From Methylobacillus arboreus (GTDB lineage Bacteria > Pseudomonadota > Gammaproteobacteria > Burkholderiales > Methylophilaceae), in NCBI RefSeq assembly GCF_020532725.1, contig NZ_JAJAVC010000006.1:558001-622000 (forward strand): DNA of 64,000 nt. Reading direction: 5' to 3'. A program made the translations under genes and the position numbers. The notes below the pieces were generated by a model. That model had not been told where the DNA came from, made no database searches, and saw only the letters and a program-made list of their open reading frames with translations. Below, piece after piece: positions 20,701 through 28,730 of the stretch; position 1 is the first letter of the stretch, and each line of letters opens with the position of its first letter.

Positions 20701-21391
20701 CCTAGCAGCATCCAATTACATGGCAGCATCAGTTCGCGCAGAACTGGCTAAAAGCCTTGCGCTCGAAGAATATTTAAATGTCGATGAGATACCTGCCGAA
20801 AAGGGTGACTTATACCTATTGCTCATAAAAGCTGAGGTTATCGCAGATGATTCGGATACTTACACCCGCCTACTAGAGACTGATTGGCCTACGCGTGAAC
20901 GTATCATTGAAAGTTCCACAAAATTTAAGAACTACGTTACACCAGAGCTTTTACAAGGCGATTTGGCAACACTCTTGCGCAGTGACAAAGTCAGTCTTGA
21001 TATCAAGACTGAAATGGTAAAACGTGCTGACGAATACTTTGCCAACGCCAGGAAAGAAGAACTGATCCAACTAGCCCACTTCGCTGTTCAGCACGAGTGC
21101 CAAGTCTCGCTTCAGATGGTGACGAAATTGGCCACGCACGGAATTTCTGCTGTAGATGTCATTGTTTTTCTAAAACCGCATCTGGAAACTATCTTGTCCG
21201 AACAACTTTTCGCAATCTTGCAACTACTGGGAGCCCCTTACTCCCAACTGACATCAGTGGGGCAAGACCAGCCCAAAATCCCTGATACGCAGGGAGACCG
21301 TGCTCTTGCTGAGACACTCCAATCCCAAGGAATTGTCAGTAAGTTCACTATTGATGAAAATATGCTCCGTATTTACAAAAAACATAAGTAA
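17732..21391 (+). CDS. Large membrane P-loop NTPase (YobI-like) in the Type I locus
   Basis: The 1219-residue protein has Walker A GNYGVGKSS (49-57) and two close membrane spans (about 136-153 and 167-188) inserted in the NTPase fold. Walker B is DILIFEDIDRFDD (233-245), followed by a sensor-like stretch FIYAIKDSIFDR. The remaining ~900 residues are helical, Leu-rich and without catalytic motifs I recognise; they could be a sensing or scaffold region. The layout resembles YobI-like/KAP-type membrane NTPases, a family I associate with defence loci. Translation is coupled to hsdS by ATGA. The gene is clearly poorer in GC than hsdM and hsdR, so it was acquired separately. It may couple DNA recognition to a membrane response; that is inference. 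Confidence 0.75.
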   Translation: MSDASHENAPSLKLVPLTPEYLENEHGVYVEAINTAIKDKNVRNIALSGNYGVGKSSILQKVAQQHKDRVVELSLSTLAPIETTALNSSVPQQATTQTNRIQQEIVKQLLYREEPHKTPGSRFQRIERFRWSRELPIAGLAGLVVAVVFLLTGWSEKIASALPLLNCIGLWAHLFILAIAATTVGAIRYLFHGHLYIGQLSAGSAAITLDKKSASYFDQYLDEIVYFFEISGRDILIFEDIDRFDDALIFETLRSLNTLLNSSPQIKKNICFIYAIKDSIFDRANLEQDGRRNFRQSHLNITDSAQAEVVRANRTKFFDIVIPVVPFITHRSAKDITARLLQEIKHTIDTGLIDLASRHVPDMRLLKNVRNEFIVFRERIFSGSGKELKLSETELFAMMLYKSTHMTDFEAIRLGRSKLDQLYEMSRRLVVTNTQHIENEVRQIQKKLAHIDGIAANSASLGDKLIAHIQRTMRAVGYQSQNGNFSFNGTTRTENDFKTQDFWIEFTKKSDDAVLLWQSPQWQHPHYKLTFMRTDLAAALNSNLDFQYWDNAYRKELEENLQEQRATLNFLRTADMGDLIKCPDLLIEYGSDNKKQTLDSITRQLLDNGLAYQLIRAGYINRNFTLYTSTFQGDRVSTAATNFIIHHVERNVMDEYFELEGNDVDAIIRECGKNSLKESALYNIAILDHLLRNDEPAADTMIRSLIQFGENEKRFLQAYLSNTNEEFKFIRHFVKATPKAFLYLINDVALEEPLRLSLVSNALENLADTVKYQTDATVEKYLAENYAELPALTSIPLSASQAQRIAKLFSQSSIQVPALDTLLPQVQQTFVSRDLYEVNRQNLMIAVGSDANLSLNGIRSANEDIYQHVMNNLSAYLIAINGNSTTVDSESEFISVIEDVLVANADLLSEVIAQASGHCAVIDLDDVSESAWPLLAFHKRFPATLHNVSLYIGSVGTIDTYLAGVLVSEGRIAEYKDVEEEDKVQLAKTILAASNYMAASVRAELAKSLALEEYLNVDEIPAEKGDLYLLLIKAEVIADDSDTYTRLLETDWPTRERIIESSTKFKNYVTPELLQGDLATLLRSDKVSLDIKTEMVKRADEYFANARKEELIQLAHFAVQHECQVSLQMVTKLATHGISAVDVIVFLKPHLETILSEQLFAILQLLGAPYSQLTSVGQDQPKIPDTQGDRALAETLQSQGIVSKFTIDENMLRIYKKHK

Positions 21392-21536
21392 GGCTGAGAG
21401 GCCAGCAATGGATATTATTTTTAGCTGCTCGCAGCTTAGAAATAGCATTCTTTCACCTTAGATTAAGCTTTTCCTTATTTGAACTAACGAGACTATTCTT
21501 AAATAATGAGACATTAAGGTTAAACAAAAGGTACAA

Positions 21537-21809
21537 GTGAACATCACTGAACAACAACTCGAAATCTCCACCATCGGCTGGTTCGGCAAACTGGGCTGGC
21601 ACTACGCAAATGGCCTGGACATTGCACCCGATAGCAGCCAGCCTGCCCGCACCGATTACCGTCAGTTTGTGCTGCAAAAGCGTCTGCTAGCCGCGCTGCC
21701 ACGCATCAACCCACATATCCCCGCCACAGCGATGGAACAGGCTACTCACGCATTCCTCTCCGGTGAGCTGTATTTTACAGCGGCGGTGAGTAACTCGGAG
21801 CTATCATGA
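21537..21809 (+). CDS. Chimeric remnant: start of an hsdR joined to the end of an hsdS
   Basis: The first ~74 residues match the start of the nearby hsdR at about two thirds identity (ITEQ-LE...IGWF-LGW-Y, PARTDYRQ, RINPHIPA), including the GTG start and its spacing to AAAGG. The protein then changes to FLSGELYFTAAVSNSELS, in which LSGEL is the typical C-terminal motif of HsdS. Its stop overlaps the AlbA gene by ATGA, exactly as the intact hsdS overlaps the NTPase gene. The ORF therefore reads as a recombination scar (hsdR 5' end fused to an hsdS 3' end). It has no complete nuclease domain (the catalytic ELK lies further on in HsdR), so activity is unlikely; it may only start translation of the next gene. 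Confidence 0.7.
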   Translation: MNITEQQLEISTIGWFGKLGWHYANGLDIAPDSSQPARTDYRQFVLQKRLLAALPRINPHIPATAMEQATHAFLSGELYFTAAVSNSELS

Positions 21810-23215
21810 CTATCACCGCTGACCAGATCGATCTGTGGCGCAGCAGTGCGTCGGAAACCCAGAATCTGGAATTCAAGGAAGCCAAGAACCAATACGACAC
21901 CAAGAAGCTATGCCGTTATTGCGTAGCAATTGCCAACGAAGGCGGCGGTCATCTGGTGCTGGGCGTGGCTGACAAACTGCCGCGCCCTGTGGTGGGGAGC
22001 GAGGCGTTTACCGACACACAAGATATCGCCGAAAAGCTATTTCAGTGGCTGGGTTTTCGTGTAGATGTGGAGGCAGTGGCGCATCCAGACGGACGTGTGG
22101 TGGTGTTCATCATCCCAGGACGCCCGAAGGGAACGGCTTATCACTATGACGGTGCCTACCTGATGCGTTCCGGTGAAGAACTGGTACCGATGAGCGAGGA
22201 TCAATTACGCCGCATTTTTGCCGAAGGGCAACCCGACTGGCTGGAGTTTCCTGCGCTCAAAGATGCTTCAGCGCAGGACGTGGTGCAGTTGCTGGATACG
22301 CAGACCTTCTTTGATTTGCTGCATCTGCCTTACCCCACTGATCAGGCCGGTGTCCTGGCACGTTTGCTGGATGAACGTTTGATCGAGCGCCGCGCGGCAG
22401 GCTTTCACATTCTGAACATCGGCGCAATTTTGCTGGCCAAGAGCCTGCGCAGCTTCCCCGACATCAGCCGCAAAGCGGCACGAGTGATCGTGTATGCAGG
22501 CGAATCCAAGATGCAGACCGTGTCCGATCAGACAGGCGAGAAAGGCTATGCGGTAGGCTTCACCGGCCTAGTGCAGTACGTGATGGGCAAGCTACCGCAG
22601 AACGAGGTGATCGAAGGCGCCATTCGCAAGGAGGTCAAGCTGCTGCCGGAAGTCGTAATTCGCGAGTTACTAGCCAACGCCCTGATCCATCAGGACTTCG
22701 AGATGAGCGGCGCATCGCCGACGGTCGAGGTATTTGCCAATCGCGTGGAAATTTCCAATCCGGGTGAGCCCATCGTGCCGGTAGAGCGGTTCATCGACGG
22801 CTATCAGTCGCGCAATGAGCGGCTGGCTGACCTGATGCGCCGGTTCGGGATTTGTGAGGAAAAAAGCAGTGGCATCGACCGGGTGATCGAGGCCGCCGAA
22901 CTGATGCAGTTGCCTGCGCCGGAGTTCTTGACGGGTCACCAACGTACCATCGTGGTGATCCATGGGCCACGCTCGTTCCGCGACATGAACGGTAGTGACC
23001 GCGTGCGGGCCTGCTACCAGCATTGCGTGTTGCAGTACGTGCTGCGCAGGCAGATGACCAACCAATCTCTGCGCGAGCGGTTCGGCTTGTCAGAGGGTAG
23101 CAGCAACACGGTGTCGCAGATCATCACCGCGACGATCGAGCAGCGATTGGTCAAGAACGATCCCAATGCGCCGGACTCGCGACGCTATGCCAGATACATC
23201 CCGGCATGGGCATGA
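21806..23215 (+). CDS. AlbA_2/Schlafen-type putative DNA-binding protein
   Basis: The 469-residue protein starts with an AlbA_2 (Schlafen-like) domain: ETQNLEFKEAKNQYD, CRYCVAIANEGGGHLVLGV and RPKGTAYHYDGAYLMRSGEE. A RecG-C/HATPase_c_4-like region follows (VVIRELLANALIHQDF..GASPTVEVFANRVEISNPG; GICEEKSSGIDRVIE). The C terminus carries a winged helix (SLRERFGLSEGSSNTVSQII). Such proteins are common accessory genes between hsdM/S and hsdR; their role, possibly control or nucleic-acid cleavage, is not settled. It overlaps the chimeric ORF by ATGA. A 199-bp T-rich gap separates it from hsdR. Confidence 0.85.
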   Translation: MTITADQIDLWRSSASETQNLEFKEAKNQYDTKKLCRYCVAIANEGGGHLVLGVADKLPRPVVGSEAFTDTQDIAEKLFQWLGFRVDVEAVAHPDGRVVVFIIPGRPKGTAYHYDGAYLMRSGEELVPMSEDQLRRIFAEGQPDWLEFPALKDASAQDVVQLLDTQTFFDLLHLPYPTDQAGVLARLLDERLIERRAAGFHILNIGAILLAKSLRSFPDISRKAARVIVYAGESKMQTVSDQTGEKGYAVGFTGLVQYVMGKLPQNEVIEGAIRKEVKLLPEVVIRELLANALIHQDFEMSGASPTVEVFANRVEISNPGEPIVPVERFIDGYQSRNERLADLMRRFGICEEKSSGIDRVIEAAELMQLPAPEFLTGHQRTIVVIHGPRSFRDMNGSDRVRACYQHCVLQYVLRRQMTNQSLRERFGLSEGSSNTVSQIITATIEQRLVKNDPNAPDSRRYARYIPAWA

Positions 23216-23414
23216 GTTATTTCATGGCAAGCCTGACAGGAAGGCCAAATATTTCCCAGATCATTGATTTTTATATTTTTTTTTATTTCATCGCAAACCG
23301 CAGCTCCTGCCACGCCAGGAAAGACAGAAGCACCGGCACATCGCATTGCAAGGGCTTAAGTATAGTTAATAAGCAGTGCTGATTGTATCGAGTAGGTACA
23401 GGGGAACAATATTT

Positions 23415-26400
23415 GTGAGTATTACCGAACAAAAACTCGAAAATGCCGCGATCGGCTGGTTCATTGAACTGGGTTGGCGTTACATCGACGGTCCGGCCAT
23501 CGCACCCGATGGCGATTGGCCAGCCCGCACCGACTACCGCCAGGTGGTGCTGCGCGAACGTCTGCTGGCGGCGCTGTCACGCATCAACCCGCACATCCCC
23601 GCCGCCGCGCTGGAACAGGCCGCACATGAACTACTGACGGTGAGCGAGCCGTTGTTGATCGCCCGCAACCGTCGTGTGCATCGGCTGCTGCTGGCTGGTA
23701 TACCGGTCGAGTTCTCCATGGGTGACGAAAAGCGCACCGACCTGGTCAACCTGATCGACTTTGCCAACCCACGCAACAACGACTTCCTGTTGGTCAGCCA
23801 GTTCACCGTGACCGGCACCAAGCAGCCGCGCCGTCCGGATCTGGTGGCTTTCGTCAACGGTCTGTCGCTGGCGGTGATCGAGCTGAAGAACCCAGCCAAC
23901 GAGCAGACCGACATCTGGGATGCCTTCAACCAGATCCAGACCTACAAGGAGGAGATCGGCGACCTGTTCAACACCAATGTAGCCGTGGTGGTCAGCGACG
24001 GTTTCACGGCGCGGTTGGGGTCGCTCACGGCCAATCAGGAGCGCATGCAGCCCTGGCGGGCGATCACCAATGAGGATGACCGGCCGCTGCTGGAGTTCGA
24101 GCTGGAAACGCTGGTGCGCGGCTTCTTCGAGCCTGCGCTGTTTCTTGACTATGTGCGCCACTTCGTGCTGTTCGAGCAGGATGCCGACCACATCATCAAG
24201 AAGATCGCGGGCTACCACCAGTTCCATGCGGTACGCGAGGCGGTGAAGGCCACGGTGATCGCCGCCAGCAGTCCGAATAAAGGTTTGCTGGAAGTCCAGG
24301 AGCCGCGTGCCACCTATGGCAAGGAAGTGCAGCCGGGCAGCCGCAAAGCGGGCGTGGTGTGGCATACGCAAGGCTCGGGCAAGAGCATCACCATGGCCTG
24401 CTACGCGGGCAAATTGCTGCAGCAGCCGGAGATGAAGAACCCCACGCTGGTGGTGGTGACCGACCGCAACGATCTGGACGGGCAGTTGTACGGCACCTTC
24501 TGCGCCGCCGAAGACCTGCTCCGGCAGACGCCGGTGCAGGCGGGCAGCCGCGAGGAACTGCGCCAGATGCTGGCTGCGCGCGAGGCGGGCGGCATCATCT
24601 TCACCACGGTGCAGAAGTTCGCCCTGCTTCATGAAGAGGAACAGCACCCGCTGCTGTCGGGTCGCAGCAATATCGTGGTGATCTCCGACGAGGCGCACCG
24701 CAGCCAGTACGGCATGCAGGGGCGGCTGGACACCAAGACCGGCAAGTACGTGTTCGGCTACGCCAAGCACATGCGCGACGCCCTGGCCAACGCCACCTTC
24801 ATCGGTTTCACCGGCACGCCCATCGCCCTGGAAGACAAGGACACGAGGGCGGTGTTCGGCGACTACGTCAGCATCTACGACATCCAGGATGCGGTGGACG
24901 ATGGCGCCACGGTGCCGATCTTCTATGAAAGCCGCCTGGCCAAGCTGGACGTGAACCAGGCCGAGATCGACGCACTCAATGCACAGGTGGATGAGGTCAT
25001 CGAGGACGAGGAAGACCTCACCGCCCGCGAAAAGACCAAGAGCGACTGGGCGGCACTGACCAAGCTGGTGGGCGCGCAGCCGCGTCTGGAACAGGTGGCT
25101 GCCGACTTGGTGCAGCACTTCGAGACTCGCACCGCCACGCTGGAAGGCAAGGCGATGATCGTGTGCATGAGCCGTGACATCTGCGCCGAGCTATACAACG
25201 CCATCGTCGCCCTGCGCCCGGACTGGCACGATGGCGCCCCGGAGAAGGGCGCGATCAAGGTGGTCATGACTGGCTCGGCGGCGGACAAGCCCTTGCTGCA
25301 GCCGCACCTGTACAGCCAGCAGGTCAAGAAGCGCCTGGAAAAGCGCTTCAAGGACCCGGCCGACCCGTTGAAGCTGGTGATCGTGCGCGACATGTGGCTG
25401 ACTGGCTTCGACGCGCCCTGCTGCCACACCATGTATGTAGACAAGCCCATGAAGGGCCACAACCTGATGCAGGCCATTGCCCGCGTCAACCGGGTGTTCC
25501 GCAACAAGCCCGGTGGATTGGTGGTGGATTACATCGGCATTGCCAACGAACTGAAAGCGGCGCTCAAGACCTACACCGAATCCAAGGGCAAGGGCAACCC
25601 GGCCCACAACGCGGCCGAAGCCCTGGCGGTACTGCTGGAGAAGCTGGATATCGTGCGCGGGCTGATGCATGGCTTCGACTACAGCGGTTTTGAAACCAAT
25701 GCGGTGAAGCTGCTGGTGCCGGTAGCGAACCATATCCTCGGGCTGAAGGACGGCAAGCAGCGTTTCCTCGATGCCATGCTGGCCGTGAGCAAGGCGTTTT
25801 CCCTGTGCAGCACGTTGGACGAAGCTGCCGCCCTGCGTACGGAGATTGCCTTCTTCGCCGCCGTCAAGGCCGCCATCGTCAAGTTCACCACGGTGGACCG
25901 CAAGCGTTCCGACGCCGACAAGAACAGCGCGCTCAAGCAGATCCTGGACAACGCCATCGTGGCGAATGGGGTGGCGGACATCTTCGCCCTGGCGGGCCTG
26001 GACAAGCCCAATATCGGGCTGCTGTCGGATGAGTTCCTGGAGGACGTGCGGCAGATGAAGAGCCGCAACCTGGCGGTGGAACTGCTGGAAAAGCTATTGC
26101 GTGACGAGATCAAGGCCCGCGCGCGCAACAACGTGGTGCAGGAGAAGAAGTACGGCGACCGCCTGCTGGAAACCCTGCGCAAATACCACAACCGGGCGGT
26201 GGAGACGGCACAGGTCATCGAGGAGCTGATCCAGATGGCCAAGGACTTCCAGGCGGCCCTGGAGCGCGAAGCCGCACTGGGGCTGAACCCGGATGAGATC
26301 GCCTTCTACGATGCACTGGCCAACAACGAAAGCGCCGTACGGGAACTGGGTGACGACACTCTCAAGAAGATCGCCGTCGAGATCACCGAGAAGCTGCGCA

Positions 26401-26567
26401 ACAGCACCACGGTGGATTGGCAGGTGCGGGAGAGCGTGCGGGCGAAGCTGCGGATTTTGGTGCGGCGCACACTGAAGAAGTGGAAGTACCCGCCGGTAGG
26501 GGAAGATGCAGCTATCGAACTGGTGCTGAAGCAGGCGGAGTCACTGGCTAATACCTGGTCACGCTAA
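23415..26567 (+). CDS. hsdR: Type I restriction enzyme, nuclease/translocase subunit
   Basis: The 1050-residue HsdR combines an N-terminal PD-(D/E)xK nuclease (RPDLVAFVNGLSLAVIELKNP, catalytic E-x-K near 154-156) with an SF2 DNA translocase. Motif I is TQGSGKS (~318), motif II DEAH (~425) and motif III GFTGTP. Motifs V/VI are in LTGFDAP and QAIARVNRVFRNKPGG. The C-terminal ~300 residues are helical and bind the M2S core. With HsdM/HsdS it cuts unmodified foreign DNA far from the target. GTG 23415 with GGGGA is chosen because the SITEQKLE start aligns with the chimeric ORF at 21537 and with the family; a longer frame from 23376 is less likely. Confidence 0.95.
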   Translation: MSITEQKLENAAIGWFIELGWRYIDGPAIAPDGDWPARTDYRQVVLRERLLAALSRINPHIPAAALEQAAHELLTVSEPLLIARNRRVHRLLLAGIPVEFSMGDEKRTDLVNLIDFANPRNNDFLLVSQFTVTGTKQPRRPDLVAFVNGLSLAVIELKNPANEQTDIWDAFNQIQTYKEEIGDLFNTNVAVVVSDGFTARLGSLTANQERMQPWRAITNEDDRPLLEFELETLVRGFFEPALFLDYVRHFVLFEQDADHIIKKIAGYHQFHAVREAVKATVIAASSPNKGLLEVQEPRATYGKEVQPGSRKAGVVWHTQGSGKSITMACYAGKLLQQPEMKNPTLVVVTDRNDLDGQLYGTFCAAEDLLRQTPVQAGSREELRQMLAAREAGGIIFTTVQKFALLHEEEQHPLLSGRSNIVVISDEAHRSQYGMQGRLDTKTGKYVFGYAKHMRDALANATFIGFTGTPIALEDKDTRAVFGDYVSIYDIQDAVDDGATVPIFYESRLAKLDVNQAEIDALNAQVDEVIEDEEDLTAREKTKSDWAALTKLVGAQPRLEQVAADLVQHFETRTATLEGKAMIVCMSRDICAELYNAIVALRPDWHDGAPEKGAIKVVMTGSAADKPLLQPHLYSQQVKKRLEKRFKDPADPLKLVIVRDMWLTGFDAPCCHTMYVDKPMKGHNLMQAIARVNRVFRNKPGGLVVDYIGIANELKAALKTYTESKGKGNPAHNAAEALAVLLEKLDIVRGLMHGFDYSGFETNAVKLLVPVANHILGLKDGKQRFLDAMLAVSKAFSLCSTLDEAAALRTEIAFFAAVKAAIVKFTTVDRKRSDADKNSALKQILDNAIVANGVADIFALAGLDKPNIGLLSDEFLEDVRQMKSRNLAVELLEKLLRDEIKARARNNVVQEKKYGDRLLETLRKYHNRAVETAQVIEELIQMAKDFQAALEREAALGLNPDEIAFYDALANNESAVRELGDDTLKKIAVEITEKLRNSTTVDWQVRESVRAKLRILVRRTLKKWKYPPVGEDAAIELVLKQAESLANTWSR

Positions 26568-26657
26568 ATTCGTACAATCTCATCATTAAAGTAATCCTGT
26601 GAATTAAAAAGGAAATCACGCGGCACATTAATTATTTGACATATAAAGGGAGCAACC

Positions 26658-27671
26658 ATGAAGAGAATCGCAATCTTTGCCGACGGCACCTGGAATTCAC
26701 CCGAGCAATCCCAACCCACCAATGTCCTGCAAATGGCACAGGCCGTCAGCCCCAATGCCGGTGGGATAGAGCAAGTGGCATTCTATGACTGGGGCATAGG
26801 CTCGGAAGGCAGGAAGATCACGGCGGGCATCACCGGCGCCGGCATCGACAAGAACATCATGGATTGCTACCGCTTCATCGTGCATAACTACGACATCGGC
26901 GACGAACTGTACTTCTTCGGCTTTAGCCGGGGTGCCTATACCGTACGCTCGCTGGCCGGGTTCATCCGCAATAGCGGACTGCTGAAACGCGAACATGCCG
27001 GCAAAATCAGCACAGCCTACAAGCTCTATCGCAAGCGCTCGAGCAAGAGTGGCCCCAACGCTCCGGAAGCAACGGCTTTTCGCCAGGCCTATGCCGTCGC
27101 GGATATTTCCTATATCCAGTTTGTCGGTGTCTGGGACACGGTAGGTGCGCTTGGCATACCCATCCCGTTCTGGGGCACATTGGGCGAGCGCGAATTCCTG
27201 TTTCACGATACCGAGCCTAGCAAAATCATCCTTCATGCCCGACATGCCGTCTCGATTGATGAGAACCGCCAGGATTTCGAGCCAACGCTATGGAGCGAGA
27301 AACCTGAGCTGGACTTGAAACAGGTGTGGTTTGCAGGCGTGCACTCCGACATCGGCGGCGGCTACGAAAAACCCGGTTTGAGCTACTGCGCCGCCCAGTG
27401 GATGATTGAAGAGGCAGAAGAAACTGGATTGATTTTTGAACCTCATCTCAAGAATGCCATCCAACCTGATGCACATGACCAGCAACACAATGAACGCAAA
27501 GGCATCTACCTGGCCCGCGAAGAGCATGTCCGTACCATCTCTGGGCCACTTCACAAGTCGGTCAAGCAACGTTGGGAGGCCAATGCAGACAATTACCGCA
27601 GCAAGAGCAAAGCCCTTGCGCGCCTCCTCGACACCGTCGGCAACGACTGGAGCAAAATAACCGTGATCTGA
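26658..27671 (+). CDS. DUF2235 alpha/beta hydrolase (Tle1-like phospholipase fold)
   Basis: The 337-residue protein has the DUF2235 start (KRIAIFADGTWNSP), the nucleophile elbow GFSRGAYT with S90, a likely acid D160 in GVWDTVGALG and H229 in FAGVHSDIGGGY. Relatives include Type VI secretion phospholipase Tle1, but no secretion, immunity or VgrG genes lie nearby and no signal peptide is seen. It follows hsdR by 90 bp with its own GGGAG ribosome site. It may be an independent housekeeping hydrolase or a membrane-damaging effector of the island; the sequence does not decide. Confidence 0.85.
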   Translation: MKRIAIFADGTWNSPEQSQPTNVLQMAQAVSPNAGGIEQVAFYDWGIGSEGRKITAGITGAGIDKNIMDCYRFIVHNYDIGDELYFFGFSRGAYTVRSLAGFIRNSGLLKREHAGKISTAYKLYRKRSSKSGPNAPEATAFRQAYAVADISYIQFVGVWDTVGALGIPIPFWGTLGEREFLFHDTEPSKIILHARHAVSIDENRQDFEPTLWSEKPELDLKQVWFAGVHSDIGGGYEKPGLSYCAAQWMIEEAEETGLIFEPHLKNAIQPDAHDQQHNERKGIYLAREEHVRTISGPLHKSVKQRWEANADNYRSKSKALARLLDTVGNDWSKITVI

Positions 27672-27699
27672 TCACTGCCCGGCTGACACTTGCCGACTA

Positions 27700-27753
27700 G
27701 GGTCTGTTAGCGTTCTGTTTGTGCGCGGGCACGAACAGAACGCTAACAGACCC
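27700..27753. repeat. 54-bp near-perfect palindrome with IS-like ends
   Basis: Two 25-bp arms (27700-27724 and 27729-27753), each ending in GGGTCTGTTAGCGTTC outward, are complementary with one mismatch and separated by four bases. The outer sequence resembles terminal repeats of IS5-related elements as I remember them, so it may be a minimal MITE or the fused ends of a deleted element. It lies between the DUF2235 gene and the fructokinase gene; there is no T run, so it is not a classical terminator. A similar single end is at 6251. Confidence 0.75.
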
Positions 27754-27794
27754 AGGTGCCTTGCGTTCCATCGAATAAATATAAAGGAGCAACA

Positions 27795-28730
27795 GTGGCA
27801 TTACATCAGCGTGACTTCAGGAATAACAACGGCCATGCGGTTGCCATTTTCGGTGAGGTACTCGCCGATATCTTTCCAGACGGCAGCGTGCTCGGTGGCG
27901 CACCCTTCAATGTCGCCCGCCATTTGCATGCCTTCGGCCTGCATCCGGTCATGATCACCCGCATTGGCCAAGACGACCTTGGCCGCGAACTGCTGGAAGA
28001 AATGCAGCATCTGGGAATGGACACGACAGGTGTCCAGGTTGACCCGGTCAATCCGACCGGGCAGGTCAAAGTACACATGTCCGACAAGGGGCACCATTTC
28101 GAGATTCTGCCCGGACAGGCCTATGACTACATCCACGCCGGCGTGACGCATATGGTGACCATGGCCACCAAGCCCGACCTCGTCTACTTCGGCACCTTGG
28201 CTCAGCGCAACATGGAATCCCGGCTGGCGGTGGACAACTTCCTCAACTATGGCACCAGCCCGCGCTTCCTCGATATCAACTTGCGCGATCCATGGTTCGA
28301 CAAACATACCGTCCGCCGCTCGCTGTTGCGCGCCGACATCGTCAAGCTCAATAACGAGGAACTGGAAACCCTGGTCAAGATCCTGCGCCTCCCCGGCCGC
28401 ACGCCGCATGAACATGCCGCAGCGCTCATCAAGCGCTTCAACCTTGATTTGCTGCTGGTAACAGAAGGCGAACGGGGTGGGTGGCTGATGGATGACACCG
28501 GACATGCCAGCACTGTGGAGGGAACCGAGCCGCCAAAAACCTTTGTCGACACCGTGGGGGCAGGGGATGCATTTGCCTCTGCCTTTATTCTGGGAATACT
28601 CAAGGGTTGGCCCGCGGACGTGACACTTGCCCGCGCCAACCAGTTTGCCGCCGCCCTCTGTGGAATCCGGGGCGCAGCCCCGGGCTCTGCGGACTTTTAC
28701 ACGCCTTACAAGAAAGAGTGGCAATTATGA
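27795..28730 (+). CDS. PfkB-family sugar kinase, probable fructokinase
   Basis: The 311-residue kinase starts with FGEVLADIFPDGSVLGGAPFNVA, a sugar-binding PfkB signature typical of fructokinases. It ends with the catalytic DTVGAGDAFASAF, where the last Asp is the base. It would phosphorylate fructose to fructose 6-phosphate. Downstream amylosucrase releases fructose from sucrose and the next gene consumes fructose 6-phosphate, so the kinase closes a sucrose cycle. GTG 27795 with AAAGGAG is chosen over the open frame from 27756. It overlaps the next gene by ATGA. This gene set is known as sps-spp-fruK-ams in methylotrophs, in a different order. Confidence 0.88.
   Translation: MALHQRDFRNNNGHAVAIFGEVLADIFPDGSVLGGAPFNVARHLHAFGLHPVMITRIGQDDLGRELLEEMQHLGMDTTGVQVDPVNPTGQVKVHMSDKGHHFEILPGQAYDYIHAGVTHMVTMATKPDLVYFGTLAQRNMESRLAVDNFLNYGTSPRFLDINLRDPWFDKHTVRRSLLRADIVKLNNEELETLVKILRLPGRTPHEHAAALIKRFNLDLLLVTEGERGGWLMDDTGHASTVEGTEPPKTFVDTVGAGDAFASAFILGILKGWPADVTLARANQFAAALCGIRGAAPGSADFYTPYKKEWQL

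Noticed and set aside
23631-25118. 495-codon open frame on the minus strand opposite hsdR
   Set aside because: It is a GC-driven shadow; the plus strand encodes clear HsdR nuclease and helicase motifs.
27700-27753. Palindrome as an ordinary intrinsic terminator for the DUF2235 gene
   Set aside because: No T run follows on either strand, and the arms match an IS-end-like sequence elsewhere in the window.
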